DNA of 64,000 nt from Scedosporium boydii (Eukaryota > Ascomycota > Sordariomycetes > Microascales > Microascaceae). This document shows, one piece after another, positions 1 to 10,911 of this stretch (position 1 is its first letter; the number at the start of each line of letters is the position of its first letter). Location: NCBI GenBank assembly GCA_002221725.1, contig NJFT01000035.1, forward strand, positions 124,001 to 188,000, given 5' to 3'. A program made the translations under genes and the position numbers. The notes under the pieces were generated by a model. The model saw only the letters and a list, made by a program, of their open reading frames with translations, did no database searches and was not told where the DNA came from.

Positions 1-2610
1 GTGGGGTTCGTGGCGTTAGCGTGTGGACAGACCTAGTCTCAGACAACAGGCTTTGTGCTCCGAACTTCCGGTTGGGCGACTACGACGGAGGAAGATTCTC
101 GCTTCAATGTTTCTCACATTAAATCTTCTTTCCTAGGGATCCCACATGTCCATAATCATGAGCAAGGGCGGCACCCGGCAAAAGCGTAAATGACCCATGG
201 TTTGGGCTTTGACAATACCTGCAATTGAAGGACACTCGGGGCCGGTTAACGTTTGTGCCTTTTCCGAGGGGGGAGAACGCGGGCCTCGTCCGAGGGTGGA
301 GTGAGAAACAATATCCATAAGCTATTTGAGCCACGCCAGACATCGAAAAACCTAAGAGAAACACTCGACTAACTGTCAAACCTAGCTCCACAACCCCAAT
401 AACCACAGGTGACCGCAAAGCTGGTGGGAATAATCGGTCGCGTCAAGGGTTGAGAAAGAGGGGAGCAGCTCATTCTAGCTAAGCAAGAAGATAGGAACAA
501 TTCTCTGCCCAACTCTCTTGATTGTCGTCGTCATCGGAGCACCGGAGCGGACCCATGTGCGAACACCAAACACCAAGACGCCATGCCATTCGGAGAAGAC
601 CAAGCCCTCAACAAGCGTTCGATACTCCCTAAGAATTCCAGGAGCTTCAGGCGCATATCGTTGGATAGACACCTCTAGAAGCCATTGCCGACTCAGAGGG
701 AACCATGCGGATGGCCGGCATCAGGTCGAAAGTTCCTTGCAAGTGGAGGTGCTAGACGTCCTACCAAATATGCCGCGATAAGTGAATCAAATACACACAT
801 CATGAGAACGAAGACGCCGCAAGATTTACTTCGTTCCACGATGTACATAACTATGAAGTGGCAGGCAGAAAAGTCGCCCTTCATTCCTTTCCTTCCAGTC
901 GCTCCAATTACCTTACTGGACAAAGCTGTGCAGAAAACGGTGGGTGGGTGCATGCATTGCGTAAATGAAAGCTTCAATGTTGGTGTACGACAGGTGGGGA
1001 GTCAACCTCATCCAATCCTCTGTGGTGCACCTCAGAGGCGGGTATGTAAAACGTACGTGCCGGAACCCGTGGAATGCCTGGGGGCGCTCTCAATGAGTGG
1101 CAAAAACGCGAGTGGGCTTGTCGAAGGACTACTATTTCAGGAAAGTCTAACTGATTTCGTAGTGTAGTGTACGCAATGCTGCGAAGTAGGATTAATGAGC
1201 AGCCCTGTCATGTACTGCAGTGGAGTGTCCAATGCCCAACTTATTGAAGGCCTTGAGGCTATTGATGGATCTTGATCCACTCTGTCAAACCTGGGAGAGG
1301 GCAACAGCCCGTCTGGTGATGATGCCTTGTTTCAGTGTGGATAGATCAATAGCCCGTCACAGCACAGAGGACTTTCTATGTGTTCAGTCGTGAAGTAGTA
1401 ACTGAGTGCCCCTCCCAAACCTGGGGTTTCTCATCTATTTGGGGGCTTCGAAACTGATTGATGGTGCCTCGTCCGCATTTTGATCGGCATGGAAGATGAT
1501 GCTGCGGCCTCCCACGATGTGCGACAACACTTTAGCCCGTGATAGGTCTGGCTTATCACATCTCGTTCCACCACTTCGTAGCTTCAGAAGGGTTGATGTC
1601 GCCAATCTAGGAAATCTACTCAGGTAATGCGGACGTAAGATGAGAACGACGTAGGCAGTCCACCCGGAAGAGAATGCATTTAAAGCAGGACTGCACTTTC
1701 CGGGATCCGTACCATCCCGGCCTACCTGCACCCCTTACCTCGCCCAGCAAGCAGCCAGGCCCTGATCCTCGCCTGAGCGGGGACTCAGCAAACCATGAAA
1801 TATTGTTACATATTTCGTAGGGTTGATCCGCGTCAGCCCCAGCTGTCCAGTTGTGCGACCTCATATTGTGGTTTGTTTCCCGCTGTTTTCCTCGTCTGCA
1901 GGTCTTAAACCTCGGCCGGGTCCACGTATGCTTATCTGCCCAATTCACTTCTACTGTGCTGATATTGCTACGCCGATTAACTGGAGGGCGAAGGACGAGC
2001 TGGCTTCGTGAAATGAATCCGGAAGAGACGGATCGTCTCGGCCGAGCGTGAAACAATCAGACTAGCCACTTCGTGACTTTGTTAGAAATATGAATCATGC
2101 AAGCTCGTGAGGCTGTCCAAAAACACAACTCCAGCGAAGTACCTCCTTCACAATTCTCAACAAGGACAGACCAATGTTGCTTTCGATTGCGGGTTCATTG
2201 TTGCTTGTTGTTGATTAAGTAATCACAAGTTAAGGTTCGGGTGTACATCGGAAAACAACCTCTCTTCTCCGTTTGCAAGGCGCACCTGTCAAAGCCCATG
2301 ACGGAGATTGCCGTGGAGAGGAGATCACGTCGAGACGAACTTGATGTCGGGTTGAATGCGCGACGTCCATCATCATCATCCACTCGTTCAGACAAGGGCT
2401 TGGCATCTCGAATGCCATCAATTTTTTTTTTCTCAAGATATCGTCTCTCTAGCCCCCTCTTTGTTCTCATCGCCTGTATAATCATCTGTAGTGGAATCCG
2501 AGTGCCGAGTCCGAGTCCTTTGAGAATCATGCCCGTTCCCACCTCGATACACGCGATTTAAGACATAGCACGCGCTCGTTTCCATCGAATCCGTTCCGAC
2601 TACTTTCACA
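1..2610. other. Intergenic, no gene recognised
   Basis: I see no coding region that resembles a known family, no tRNA and no clear repeat here. Open frames are short, overlap on both strands and lack domain-like composition. The last 200 bases are presumably promoter and 5' leader of the Ada3 gene, whose ATG sits in a favourable context (cacaATGcc). Confidence 0.6.
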
Positions 2611-4659
2611 ATGCCTCCCGGGTCGCAAAAAGGCACCGGCAAGAAGGGCGCTGGCGCGATGCGCCAGAGGAGTCGGAATACGACGCCAAGCTCTATGCCC
2701 GTGACCGCCACACTCCCGCCCATCGATGCCGTAGACGCCGAATATCTCGAGTTGCGAGTCGAGCACTTCCGTGCTTTAACTAATGACGATGTGGTTGACC
2801 AAGGCGCAGCCAACGCCATGATGCCGGACACCAAGAGTCTAGATGGCATGGTCGCCCGTCTCCAGCGGCTACAAAATACTATTGATTTGCGGAGCAACTT
2901 CTACGACAAAGGAATGCGCATATTGGCCATGGCGCGCAAGAACCGCGTGGATGAGGAAGAAGAACGCACGAGGACGGACGAGGATGAGCGCGAAAAGAAA
3001 AACCGAAAGAAGCGCAAGGCGGCGGATTCTTTGGCGCCTCAAGATACGAAGCCTGGTGCGTTTTTAGCTCCACCCATCCGCCTCCGGCGATATTCCGTTG
3101 GACCCTCATTAAAACTTGATAAACATTCACTCCTTTCGAAACAATTCCCTCCTGCTAACGTCATTTTTTTTTTCCTTTTTATAGAACGGTCTTCCCCCCT
3201 GCGCGAATCAACAAAGGCGAAGAAGCACCATCGCGAAGAGTCGGTCAGTTCTTCACTCTCACCAGTTGCGCAAGCATCCCCAACAGCCATGGAGGTCGAT
3301 GAAAAAGCAAAGGCCGACGAGAACGAGGAGGAGTCGAGCTCCGATGACGAATCGCGACCACCACGACCCATGCTTCCCCAAAGCAATACTTTTGGCGACG
3401 ATCCTTCGACTTTTCCCGACCCCACAGTGTACGAGATTCGCGATGTTGTCCCAGGCATGTCGGAGGACGAAATAAAGGAGATTTACTCGGTTGTTAAATA
3501 CCCCAAGAGCGATCTAGCAAACCTGATTGCTGGCGACCCCCCCGACAAGGATTTCAGTAACGCCAAACCCGCGAATCAAATCAGTTTCAGTACATTCTCT
3601 TCTTACGTCGAGCCGTATTTCCGCGCATTTTCCGAGGAAGACCTAGCGTTCCTAAGAGAACGAGGTGATCGTGTCACGCCTTTCACAATGCCGAAGAGGG
3701 GGAAGAAGCACTACACGGAGATCTGGGCGGAAGAGGACGGTGCTATGGCTATCGACTCGCACTCTACCAGAGACAGACTGCCTCCAAACCAGCCGCGGGG
3801 GTCAATAGAAATCATGGGCGACGATGTCGGCGAAACTGATAAGCTGTCAGTCGGCCCACTACTTAGCCGCTTGCTACAGGCCATGCGACCAGAAGCGAGA
3901 GCACCGCCAAGTGAGGATCGATCAAACGGCGTCAACGGCGACGCCGTAATGAGTTTAGATATGAACGGAGACACGGGTGATGGCGGTGCAACGGGCGATG
4001 ACAAAGCAAGTTCCCTTGCGCCTGCAACCTCGATGCCCGAGTCATCGACGGAGGCATGGAAAAAGGCTTCGCATCCCAAGCTCGAATACGGCCAGGTCGA
4101 TGAGCGTCTCAAGCAAGAACTCCGCCATATCGGCTTCCTCGCACCTGACGGTAACTTCGAGGCCGAGTACGACGGGCACTTTGACGACGAAGTCTCCGCG
4201 CGCTTACGGTTGTTGCAGGAGCGCCTGCGCGAGCAGATGCTCATCAACGGAGCGCGCAAAGCTCGCCTGACGGAGCTTGTCAAGGAACGCATGGCCCACC
4301 AGGAATACCAGACCATCCTGGAAGATCTAGACCTGCAGGTGCAAAGCGCTTACCTGAAGCGCACGCGCACGATGGGCAAGAGCAAGAAGAACAAGCGGCC
4401 CGGCGGTGCTGGCGGCGGCAGTCACCTCGTCGGTGCGGCGGGCACGGCGAGACCTGGTATCGGCGATCTTACGCGGACGCTTATGGAGCGCCGGCGTCGG
4501 TGGATCGATACTATTGGTTCCGTCTTCGACGACGAGAATCTCGGGAAAGTGCCTCGCAACACGGAGCCCGACAGCTCCATATTTCAGCCGCCGGAGATGG
4601 CGGGGCTTATTAAGAAGGAGAAGGAGCAGTGGGATGAGGAGGTGGATGATGAAGAATGA
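2611..4659 (+). CDS. ADA3: SAGA complex subunit Ada3/Ngg1
   Basis: Transcriptional adaptor of the histone acetyltransferase module (Gcn5-Ada2-Ada3) of SAGA-type complexes, acting in the nucleus. Exons 2611-3055 and 3185-4659; the 129-bp intron has donor GTGCGT, a CTAAC branch site and a T-rich tract before the acceptor. Spliced product is 639 residues. Seen in the protein: a basic N terminus, a [13 protein letters not shown] basic stretch, acidic low-complexity segments, the conserved [14 protein letters not shown] and YTEIWAEED blocks in the middle, and the Ada3 family region at about residues 440-580 ([14 protein letters not shown] onward, helical and charged), followed by an SKKNKR basic patch. 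Family assignment is by recognition of these blocks. The intron is a multiple of three and has no stop, so an unspliced transcript would add 43 residues. Start chosen as the first ATG of the open frame, in good context. Confidence 0.9.
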   Translation: MPPGSQKGTGKKGAGAMRQRSRNTTPSSMPVTATLPPIDAVDAEYLELRVEHFRALTNDDVVDQGAANAMMPDTKSLDGMVARLQRLQNTIDLRSNFYDKGMRILAMARKNRVDEEEERTRTDEDEREKKNRKKRKAADSLAPQDTKPGAFLAPPIRLRRYSVGPSLKLDKHSLLSKQFPPANVIFFFLFIERSSPLRESTKAKKHHREESVSSSLSPVAQASPTAMEVDEKAKADENEEESSSDDESRPPRPMLPQSNTFGDDPSTFPDPTVYEIRDVVPGMSEDEIKEIYSVVKYPKSDLANLIAGDPPDKDFSNAKPANQISFSTFSSYVEPYFRAFSEEDLAFLRERGDRVTPFTMPKRGKKHYTEIWAEEDGAMAIDSHSTRDRLPPNQPRGSIEIMGDDVGETDKLSVGPLLSRLLQAMRPEARAPPSEDRSNGVNGDAVMSLDMNGDTGDGGATGDDKASSLAPATSMPESSTEAWKKASHPKLEYGQVDERLKQELRHIGFLAPDGNFEAEYDGHFDDEVSARLRLLQERLREQMLINGARKARLTELVKERMAHQEYQTILEDLDLQVQSAYLKRTRTMGKSKKNKRPGGAGGGSHLVGAAGTARPGIGDLTRTLMERRRRWIDTIGSVFDDENLGKVPRNTEPDSSIFQPPEMAGLIKKEKEQWDEEVDDEE

Positions 4660-5606
4660 GTGGGCAGCCACAACACAGCTTGAGGATTTCTGCCGTTGCC
4701 ATGAAAGTATACTTAGACTTCATTCCTCTTTTAAGTAGTTATCGATTTATGACAGGGATTGGCTGGTTTGTTTTACGGCGTTTGGAGGTTGGAACACTAC
4801 ACTGGAATTAGGGGGGCGGAGGGGACGGTTTACTACTGCTACAGCCACGCGTTGTTTGGTTTCGACTCGATCGATTCAATGCAATGCTTTGTTCCGCATT
4901 CTGATTCCGCATCTGTTAACCGTTACTGCGTATGGTGTGAATCGCCTGGCCCGTTTCCGAGAGATAAAACGGATCAAATCTCAGCACCACATTCAAGATA
5001 CGCACACCAATGTTTCGAAGGCGCTGCAGACTCCCTTCCAGCATGCTTTCTGAACATGCATGCAATGCTTGGTTGGGGGCAGCAGGGTGCATCAAGATCA
5101 AGATGCTACCTAACAAGTCGACAAATCTGGAGATGCGGGAAAGGGTATCTACCAGATTGATTAGTTATCGGCCTCTTATCTACTACAGAGTACGAAGTAC
5201 AGACAGGTGTCATTGATGTACGAAGTACGGGATGAGTCTCTGATTGACCCAGCACTCACTGAAGAGTACATGGACAGATAGACTAGATGACGTTGTGGTA
5301 TTTATATTACCTACAAGTAGTAACGGCGATAAGCCAAACACAGAACAGAACATCAATGGATCAATGGATCAGTGGCGCCAGCTCCTGATAAGCTTCTCCC
5401 CACTCCGTTCCTGGCTTTGAAGTTCGGACGCAACACTTGGAGCTTCTCTACCTTGATTGATTTTCGACCTTGCTTCCCAAGTGGCTTCTTGCGTCTCTCA
5501 ATCGAGTCGGGAGATCACTTTTCATCCCTCTTTGCTCCTTGTAAATGTACCTCAATCCTGGTCGCTGCCAGCCATCGCCCAGTAGCTCTAGACGCCCTTT
5601 GCCAGA
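4660..5606. other. Intergenic between ADA3 and urease
   Basis: No gene seen. It holds the 3' end of ADA3 and the promoter of urease. Two copies of the nine-base word TACGAAGTA lie at 5191-5199 and 5219-5227. Confidence 0.6.
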
Positions 5607-8473
5607 ATGCATCTCGCCCCGAAGGAGGTTCGTCCGGACCCCGCCGTTGCCAAGAATTATTGATGCCCCGCGAAGTCCCCATCAGCATTGGTGGACCGTA
5701 GATCTAACAGCCATGCACACATCAACAGCTCGATAAGCTCCTCGTCTCGCAGCTTGGCCAACTCGCCCAGCGTCGCCTCGCCAGGGGCGTAAAGCTTAAC
5801 CACTCTGAAGCAACGGTAGATCAATCCAATTGACATCATTTGATTAGAGCTTTCTGGACTGCGATGGGCTTGAAGGCCGTGAAGCAAGCTAACATCCATC
5901 TGTACTTGTCCACCCTCCCAGACTCTCATTGCCAACAATATTCAGGAGCTCATCCGCGATGGACACCATACCGTCTCCGACCTCATGAGTCTCGGCTCAA
6001 CGATGCTGGGTCGTCGTCATGTACTCCCCTCAGTGCCCAGCACTTGCCATAAAATCCAAGTCGAAGGAACCTTTCCCTCCGGAACCTACCTTGTGACGAT
6101 CGACAACCCAATTAGGACGGACGATGGTGACCTCGACCGCGCACTATACGGAAGCTTCCTCCCCATCCCGAATAATGATCTTTTCCCGATGCCGGAAGCG
6201 AGCGCCTACGCGGCTGAAAATGCGCCTGGCGCGGTTGTCGCTGTAAAGGGAGTGATTACATTCTCCCAAGGTAGGAAGCGCCTCAGACTCAAGGTAACGA
6301 ATCAAGGGGATAGGCCAATCCAGGTAGGGTCTCACTATCATTTTATCGAGACGAACCCCCACCTCGTCTTTGATCGCGAGAAGGCCTACGGGTACCGTCT
6401 CGATATCGCTGCTGGCACGTCGGTGCGTTTTGAGCCCGGCGACACCAAGACCGTGACCCTTGTTGAGATTGCCGGGAACAAGGTCATTAGGGGTGGTAAT
6501 AACCTCGCCAGTGGAACCGTGGAGGACTGGAGGATCGAAAATATTGTGCAGAAGTTGCAGTCAAGGGGTTTCGGGCACTTGCATGAGCATTTGACGGCCG
6601 ACGTGAGTCTTATCCAGCCGTCGGCTATGTCTAGAGACATATACGCTGCCACCTTTGGTCCGACGACAGGAGATCGCGTGAGACTAGGTCTTACCGATCT
6701 GTGGGTCAAGGTTGAGAATGATCTTACAGTCTACGGAGATGAGTGTAAGTTCGGCGGTGGAAAGACACTGCGAGAGGGCATGGGCCAGGCTACGGGGAGG
6801 CGAGACTCCGAGTCGCTTGATTTGGTGATCAGCAATGCTCTGATTGTCGACTGGACGGGTATATACAAGGCCGACATTGGCGTGAAGAACGGTATGATCG
6901 TTGGCATTGGGAAGGCCGGCAATCCGGATGTCATGGAGGGAGTAACACCTGGCATGGTCGTCGGCAGTTGCACGGATGCGATTGCTGGGGAGGGCAAGAT
7001 TATCACGGCTGGTGCAATCGATACGCACATCCATTATATCTGTCCCCAGCAGGTTTCGGAGGCTCTCGCTTCTGGTGTCACTACTATGCTCGGCGGAGGA
7101 ACGGGTCCAAGGTCAGTGGCTGAGCGCCTGCTCCCACATTGAAAGGGGGGGAAAAAAAAAGCATCAATCACTAACTCCACGGTAAAGTGCTGGTTCTAAT
7201 GCGACCACCTGCACGCCTGGCAAGAACTACATCAAACAGATTCTCCAAGCCTGCGATACCCTGCCAGTAAACATTGGCATCACGGGTAAAGGTTGCGACA
7301 GCGGTCCCGCAGGTCTCCGAGATCAGATCAACGCGGGCGCCTGCGGCTTGAAAATCCATGAAGACTGGGGTGCCACACCCGCCGCTATCGACAACTGCCT
7401 CAGCGTTTCCGACGAACTAGACGTCCAAGTGCTCATTCACACGGATACCCTAAACGAGTCTGGCTTCGTCGAGTCCACGATCGAGGCCATCAACGGACGT
7501 ACCATCCACACTTACCACACAGAAGGCGCCGGCGGCGGTCACGCACCCGATATCATCTCCGTCGTCGAGCACCCCAATGTTCTCCCCTCGTCGACAAATC
7601 CCACGCGACCATTCACGATCAACACGCTCGATGAGCACCTTGACATGTTGATGGTGTGCCACCATCTTTCCAAGGATATCCCCGAGGACGTTGCTTTCGC
7701 CGAGTCTCGTATCCGAGGCGAGACGATTGCCGCCGAGGATGTGCTTCATGACCTTGGCGCCATTAGCATGATGTCCAGTGACTCGCAGGCTATGGGTCGT
7801 TGCGGAGAGGTTATTCTGCGGACGTGGACGACCGCGCACAAGAACAAGATGCAGAGGGGTGTGCTTCTTGCGGACGAAGGAACCGAAGCCGATAATTTCA
7901 GGGTCAAGAGATACATATCCAAGTACACCATCAACCCGGCACTCGCGCAAGGTTTTAGTCACCTTATCGGGAGTGTTGAGGTCGGCAAGTTGGCGGATCT
8001 TGTCGTGTGGGATCCGGCTTGGTTTGGGACGAAGCCTGAAGTTGTGATCAAGGGTGGCCTCATTTCTTGGGGCCAGATGGTAAGCCACCATTTCGTTCCA
8101 GAGACGCAGCCTTTTCACGGTGAATCTAATTCTTTTGTTTCTCTAAAAACAGGGCGATGCAAATGCCTCACTACCAACAGTGCAACCGATCATCGGTCGG
8201 CCTATGTTCGGAGCGCGAGTGCCGGAGTCGAGCGTGCTCTTCGTCAGCAACTCTTCCATTGAGAACGGCTCCATCGCGTCGTATGGCCTAAAGTCGCGCA
8301 TTTCGGCGGTGAGGAATTGTCGAAATGTGAGCAAGCGGGATATGAAGTACAACGATGTGATGCCGAAGATGAAGGTTGACCCAGAGAGCTATACGGTTGA
8401 GGCGGATGGGAATATCTGTTCGGCGGCTCCTTCTGAGACGTTGCCTTTGACTCAGGCATATTATATGTACTGA
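5607..8473 (+). CDS. URE1: Urease (urea amidohydrolase), single-chain fungal type
   Basis: Hydrolyses urea to ammonia and carbamate; cytosolic nickel enzyme needing accessory proteins. Five exons: 5607-5627, 5729-5815, 5922-7111, 7188-8079, 8153-8473; phases agree and the product is 836 residues, the usual length for fungal urease with gamma, beta and alpha parts fused. Exon 1 encodes only seven residues (MHLAPKE), and the second exon continues [10 protein letters not shown]. Visible alpha-domain signatures: [10 protein letters not shown] (nickel histidines), GLKIHEDWG (carbamylated lysine), [20 protein letters not shown] and [13 protein letters not shown] (catalytic histidine loop), and [12 protein letters not shown] (aspartate ligand). 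Introns 2 and 3 have clear CTAAC branch sites. No key residue appears lost, so the enzyme should be active. The start is far upstream of the longest open frame and was set by the conserved N-terminal family sequence. Confidence 0.95.
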
Positions 8474-9081
8474 GCATGAAACTGCATATAATTGATGGAT
8501 ACAGAAAGCGAGGTAAATACGTTAGTTTGGGCAAGAGTAGGATGAACACAAACGCTGAAATAGGAATAAATGGCATGAAATAATATCATTTCGACAAAGC
8601 AAGAGGGAGCCGCACATCGACTTGTCCTCGTCAACGGGTTCTTGGTAAGACCGACCACTCTCGAATTCTCCTCACTCTCTCAGTTGTGTTAATGCCCTAC
8701 CTGAGTCCAAGTCTTTCATCGAGCGCGAGATATTCCCCCTTCGTACTAGCCAGCCTTGATCAGGGGCCTATCTTACATTGATATACATATATAAATGGCT
8801 CCCAGTCGTAAAACGCCTCAAACGTGTATATCAACTTGTCCAGAATAGGTATTAAATATCCAACCCAACTTACAACACCTCGGGTATTGTATCGTACACT
8901 GTGACTGGGCATAGTCTCTGGATTCTCGCAGCCCCATTAACTTACGACCACCAGATACAGGTACCTCTTCTAGTGGTAGGATCGTGCAGGGCCTTCAAAT
9001 ATTTCTCCTCCCGGTCGGTAAGCACCACTAGTCTTTATCAACCAGTGTGCACTGCTCAATCAAGAGTGGCTTAAGAAGTGC
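8474..9081. other. Intergenic between convergent genes
   Basis: Region between the 3' end of urease and the 3' end of the minus-strand hydrolase gene. No gene, RNA or repeat recognised. Confidence 0.6.
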
Positions 9082-10315
9082 TTAGAGCGACTCATGAGGA
9101 TGGCTATCTTCATTCGTATCCAAGTCTCCAACCAGTCTCTTAATCTGGAACACCACAATTTGGTACCTTGTGTCATCTGCCGAAGGAAATTTACAGATTC
9201 CACTGTGGTCGGCGGCAACTGCGATGTCGAGTTCGTTCGGCCACCCCAAGATGGCGGAGTCTCTCTCGACAACCTATCAAGACTTTCCTGTTAGCTTTCG
9301 AGATCGTACTGGTAAAGAAGTCTATGACTCGACTGACGCGACAATTGAGACCCGGCATGAACTCGGTCTCGTAGAAGCTGACGATGGCAAACCGGTCTCC
9401 TCTGTGCGCAAAGGAATCCGAAATGTGCATCAACATCTTTGAATTTATCCTCAGATCCTTGGGCAGTTTCGTATTCGACAAAAACCCAAGAGTACCGAGC
9501 CTTACCAGTCTCGTACCGATCTGGTCCCAGAAGGCCAGACTCGATCCCCGGTGAGGGGTTCCGAAAAATACAAGACCTCGTATATTTCTCAGAATGTGTG
9601 AATAGAATCGATCCTTCTCATGGGCTTGAATAATCGCCTGGCATAGTCAGTAAACGGAACTGCCTAACTCATATACATATTCTACCATATATCTTATCCA
9701 CAAACGGAGATGCAAGAGAGCTGGGCGTGCTACCTGTTTGACCACCAATCCACCCAAATGGTGGCATAGAAACACTATCGGCCTCGCCAGCTCCGCTCTA
9801 TGAAACCTTTTGGTGCTGACCGCGGCCAGCAGCTCCGACGCGAAATCGCGGACATCGGCGTCGGATCGGCTAAAGTAGGTTGTGGAATTGTAACCGAATG
9901 TTAAGATTCGAGCTTTGGGTATGTCTTTTCGTAGGCAGGACTCGTGCGTCAACCAGTTAACTCGGCTTGTCGGGTCGGTCCATGTTCCCTCGCAGTCGCC
10001 ATTAAGACCGTGAACGGCAATAATATCTACGCATTGCGCATCGGCCGGCTCCTGGTCGACAAGAACCTTCAGCACGAACGCCGAACCCTTGGCCGCGGTT
10101 GTCGTTTTCTCTTCTTTCTTGTCACTGGGACCCGGTGGCGATGGGGATAGACTGTTGAAGGAGGCCGTTGAGCTTCCAGCCTTTTTACCGGGGTTAGTAG
10201 TAAGAGATCGGAGCCACTGCCGCATTGATGGCATTTCACAACGAGGTCTTTGCAGCGGCACCCAAAGTTCAAATTGCGAAGGTGATGGGAAGCTTTGTTG
10301 TCCGGAATCGGTCAA
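9082..10315 (-). CDS. NLR-associated-type alpha/beta hydrolase with nucleophile Ser replaced by His
   Basis: Three exons on the minus strand: 10315-9734, 9637-9338 and 9273-9082, all phase 0, giving 357 residues. The first half is a low-complexity Ser/Pro segment followed by VDIIAVHGLNGDCEGTWT, the oxyanion-side block of the SesB/SERAC1-like hydrolases that head many fungal NLR proteins. The nucleophile elbow expected as CHSLGG reads CHHLGG, so residue 186 is His instead of Ser (codon CAT). The later blocks RGLVFFGTPHRGSS, VSFYETEFMPGLN and, in exon 3, ERDSAILGWPNELDIAVAADH are intact, including the probable catalytic His. The protein ends at a stop soon after this domain with no NACHT or repeats, so it is a stand-alone form. 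The function is unknown. The missing nucleophile argues for a non-catalytic or divergent role. Exon joins rest on close family similarity. Confidence 0.8.
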
Positions 10316-10911
10316 GTCCGAGTGACGGGAAAAAGCGGAGCCCGAACCGGTGCCTGAAGCTCTTGTCTTCCGTTCGTTTTAGTTAGAGCTTCGGGCATCG
10401 TGACTCTGTCTCTGGAAACACATCCCCCCTCTTTTTCTGCGGGGTGGTAAAGGAGCCCCAACGGCAGGCAGAAGGTCATGCGCGGGCCAGGCCAGCCATG
10501 GCACTCTGAAGGAACCTTGAATGTTTCAGTTGGGAGTATTGATCAGGCAGAGGCGCAACAACGCAGCCTGATAACTGGCCTGGCTATGTCAATCTTGGCA
10601 TCCACACTACATGTAATACAAAGGTATCGGCTGAAGGACGAGGAGCATATTGGTCTGTCGCCGGGCTCGCCAGGCATCATCTGCACGCCTGGCCCTGCCC
10701 TGGCTTGCCCTGGTGTTAGTGACATCAATTCAATTAATCAAATGGCTGGCACTTGGCGGTCAGGGAAATCTGCCGCACAAATGACGTTCACCGCCTGCCA
10801 AATGTGCCGCAAATTTCCCTCCAAGTTCCCGAAGGTCGCACGCTATTTTCCTCTCGTGACGAACCTCCCGTCAAGCAATGTCATAACGGTGTCCCGTCCA
10901 CAGCCGTCGTG
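10316..10911. promoter_or_regulatory. Shared divergent promoter region
   Basis: 596-base gap between the divergent starts of the hydrolase gene (-) and mitochondrial threonyl-tRNA synthetase (+). No specific site could be assigned. Confidence 0.4.

Noticed and set aside
685..1167. 160-codon plus-strand ORF near the window start
   Set aside because: No recognisable sequence, overlaps an opposite-strand frame of similar quality, no splice-linked continuation.
7450..8118. 222-codon minus-strand ORF
   Set aside because: Lies opposite exon 4 of urease, which has strong family similarity.
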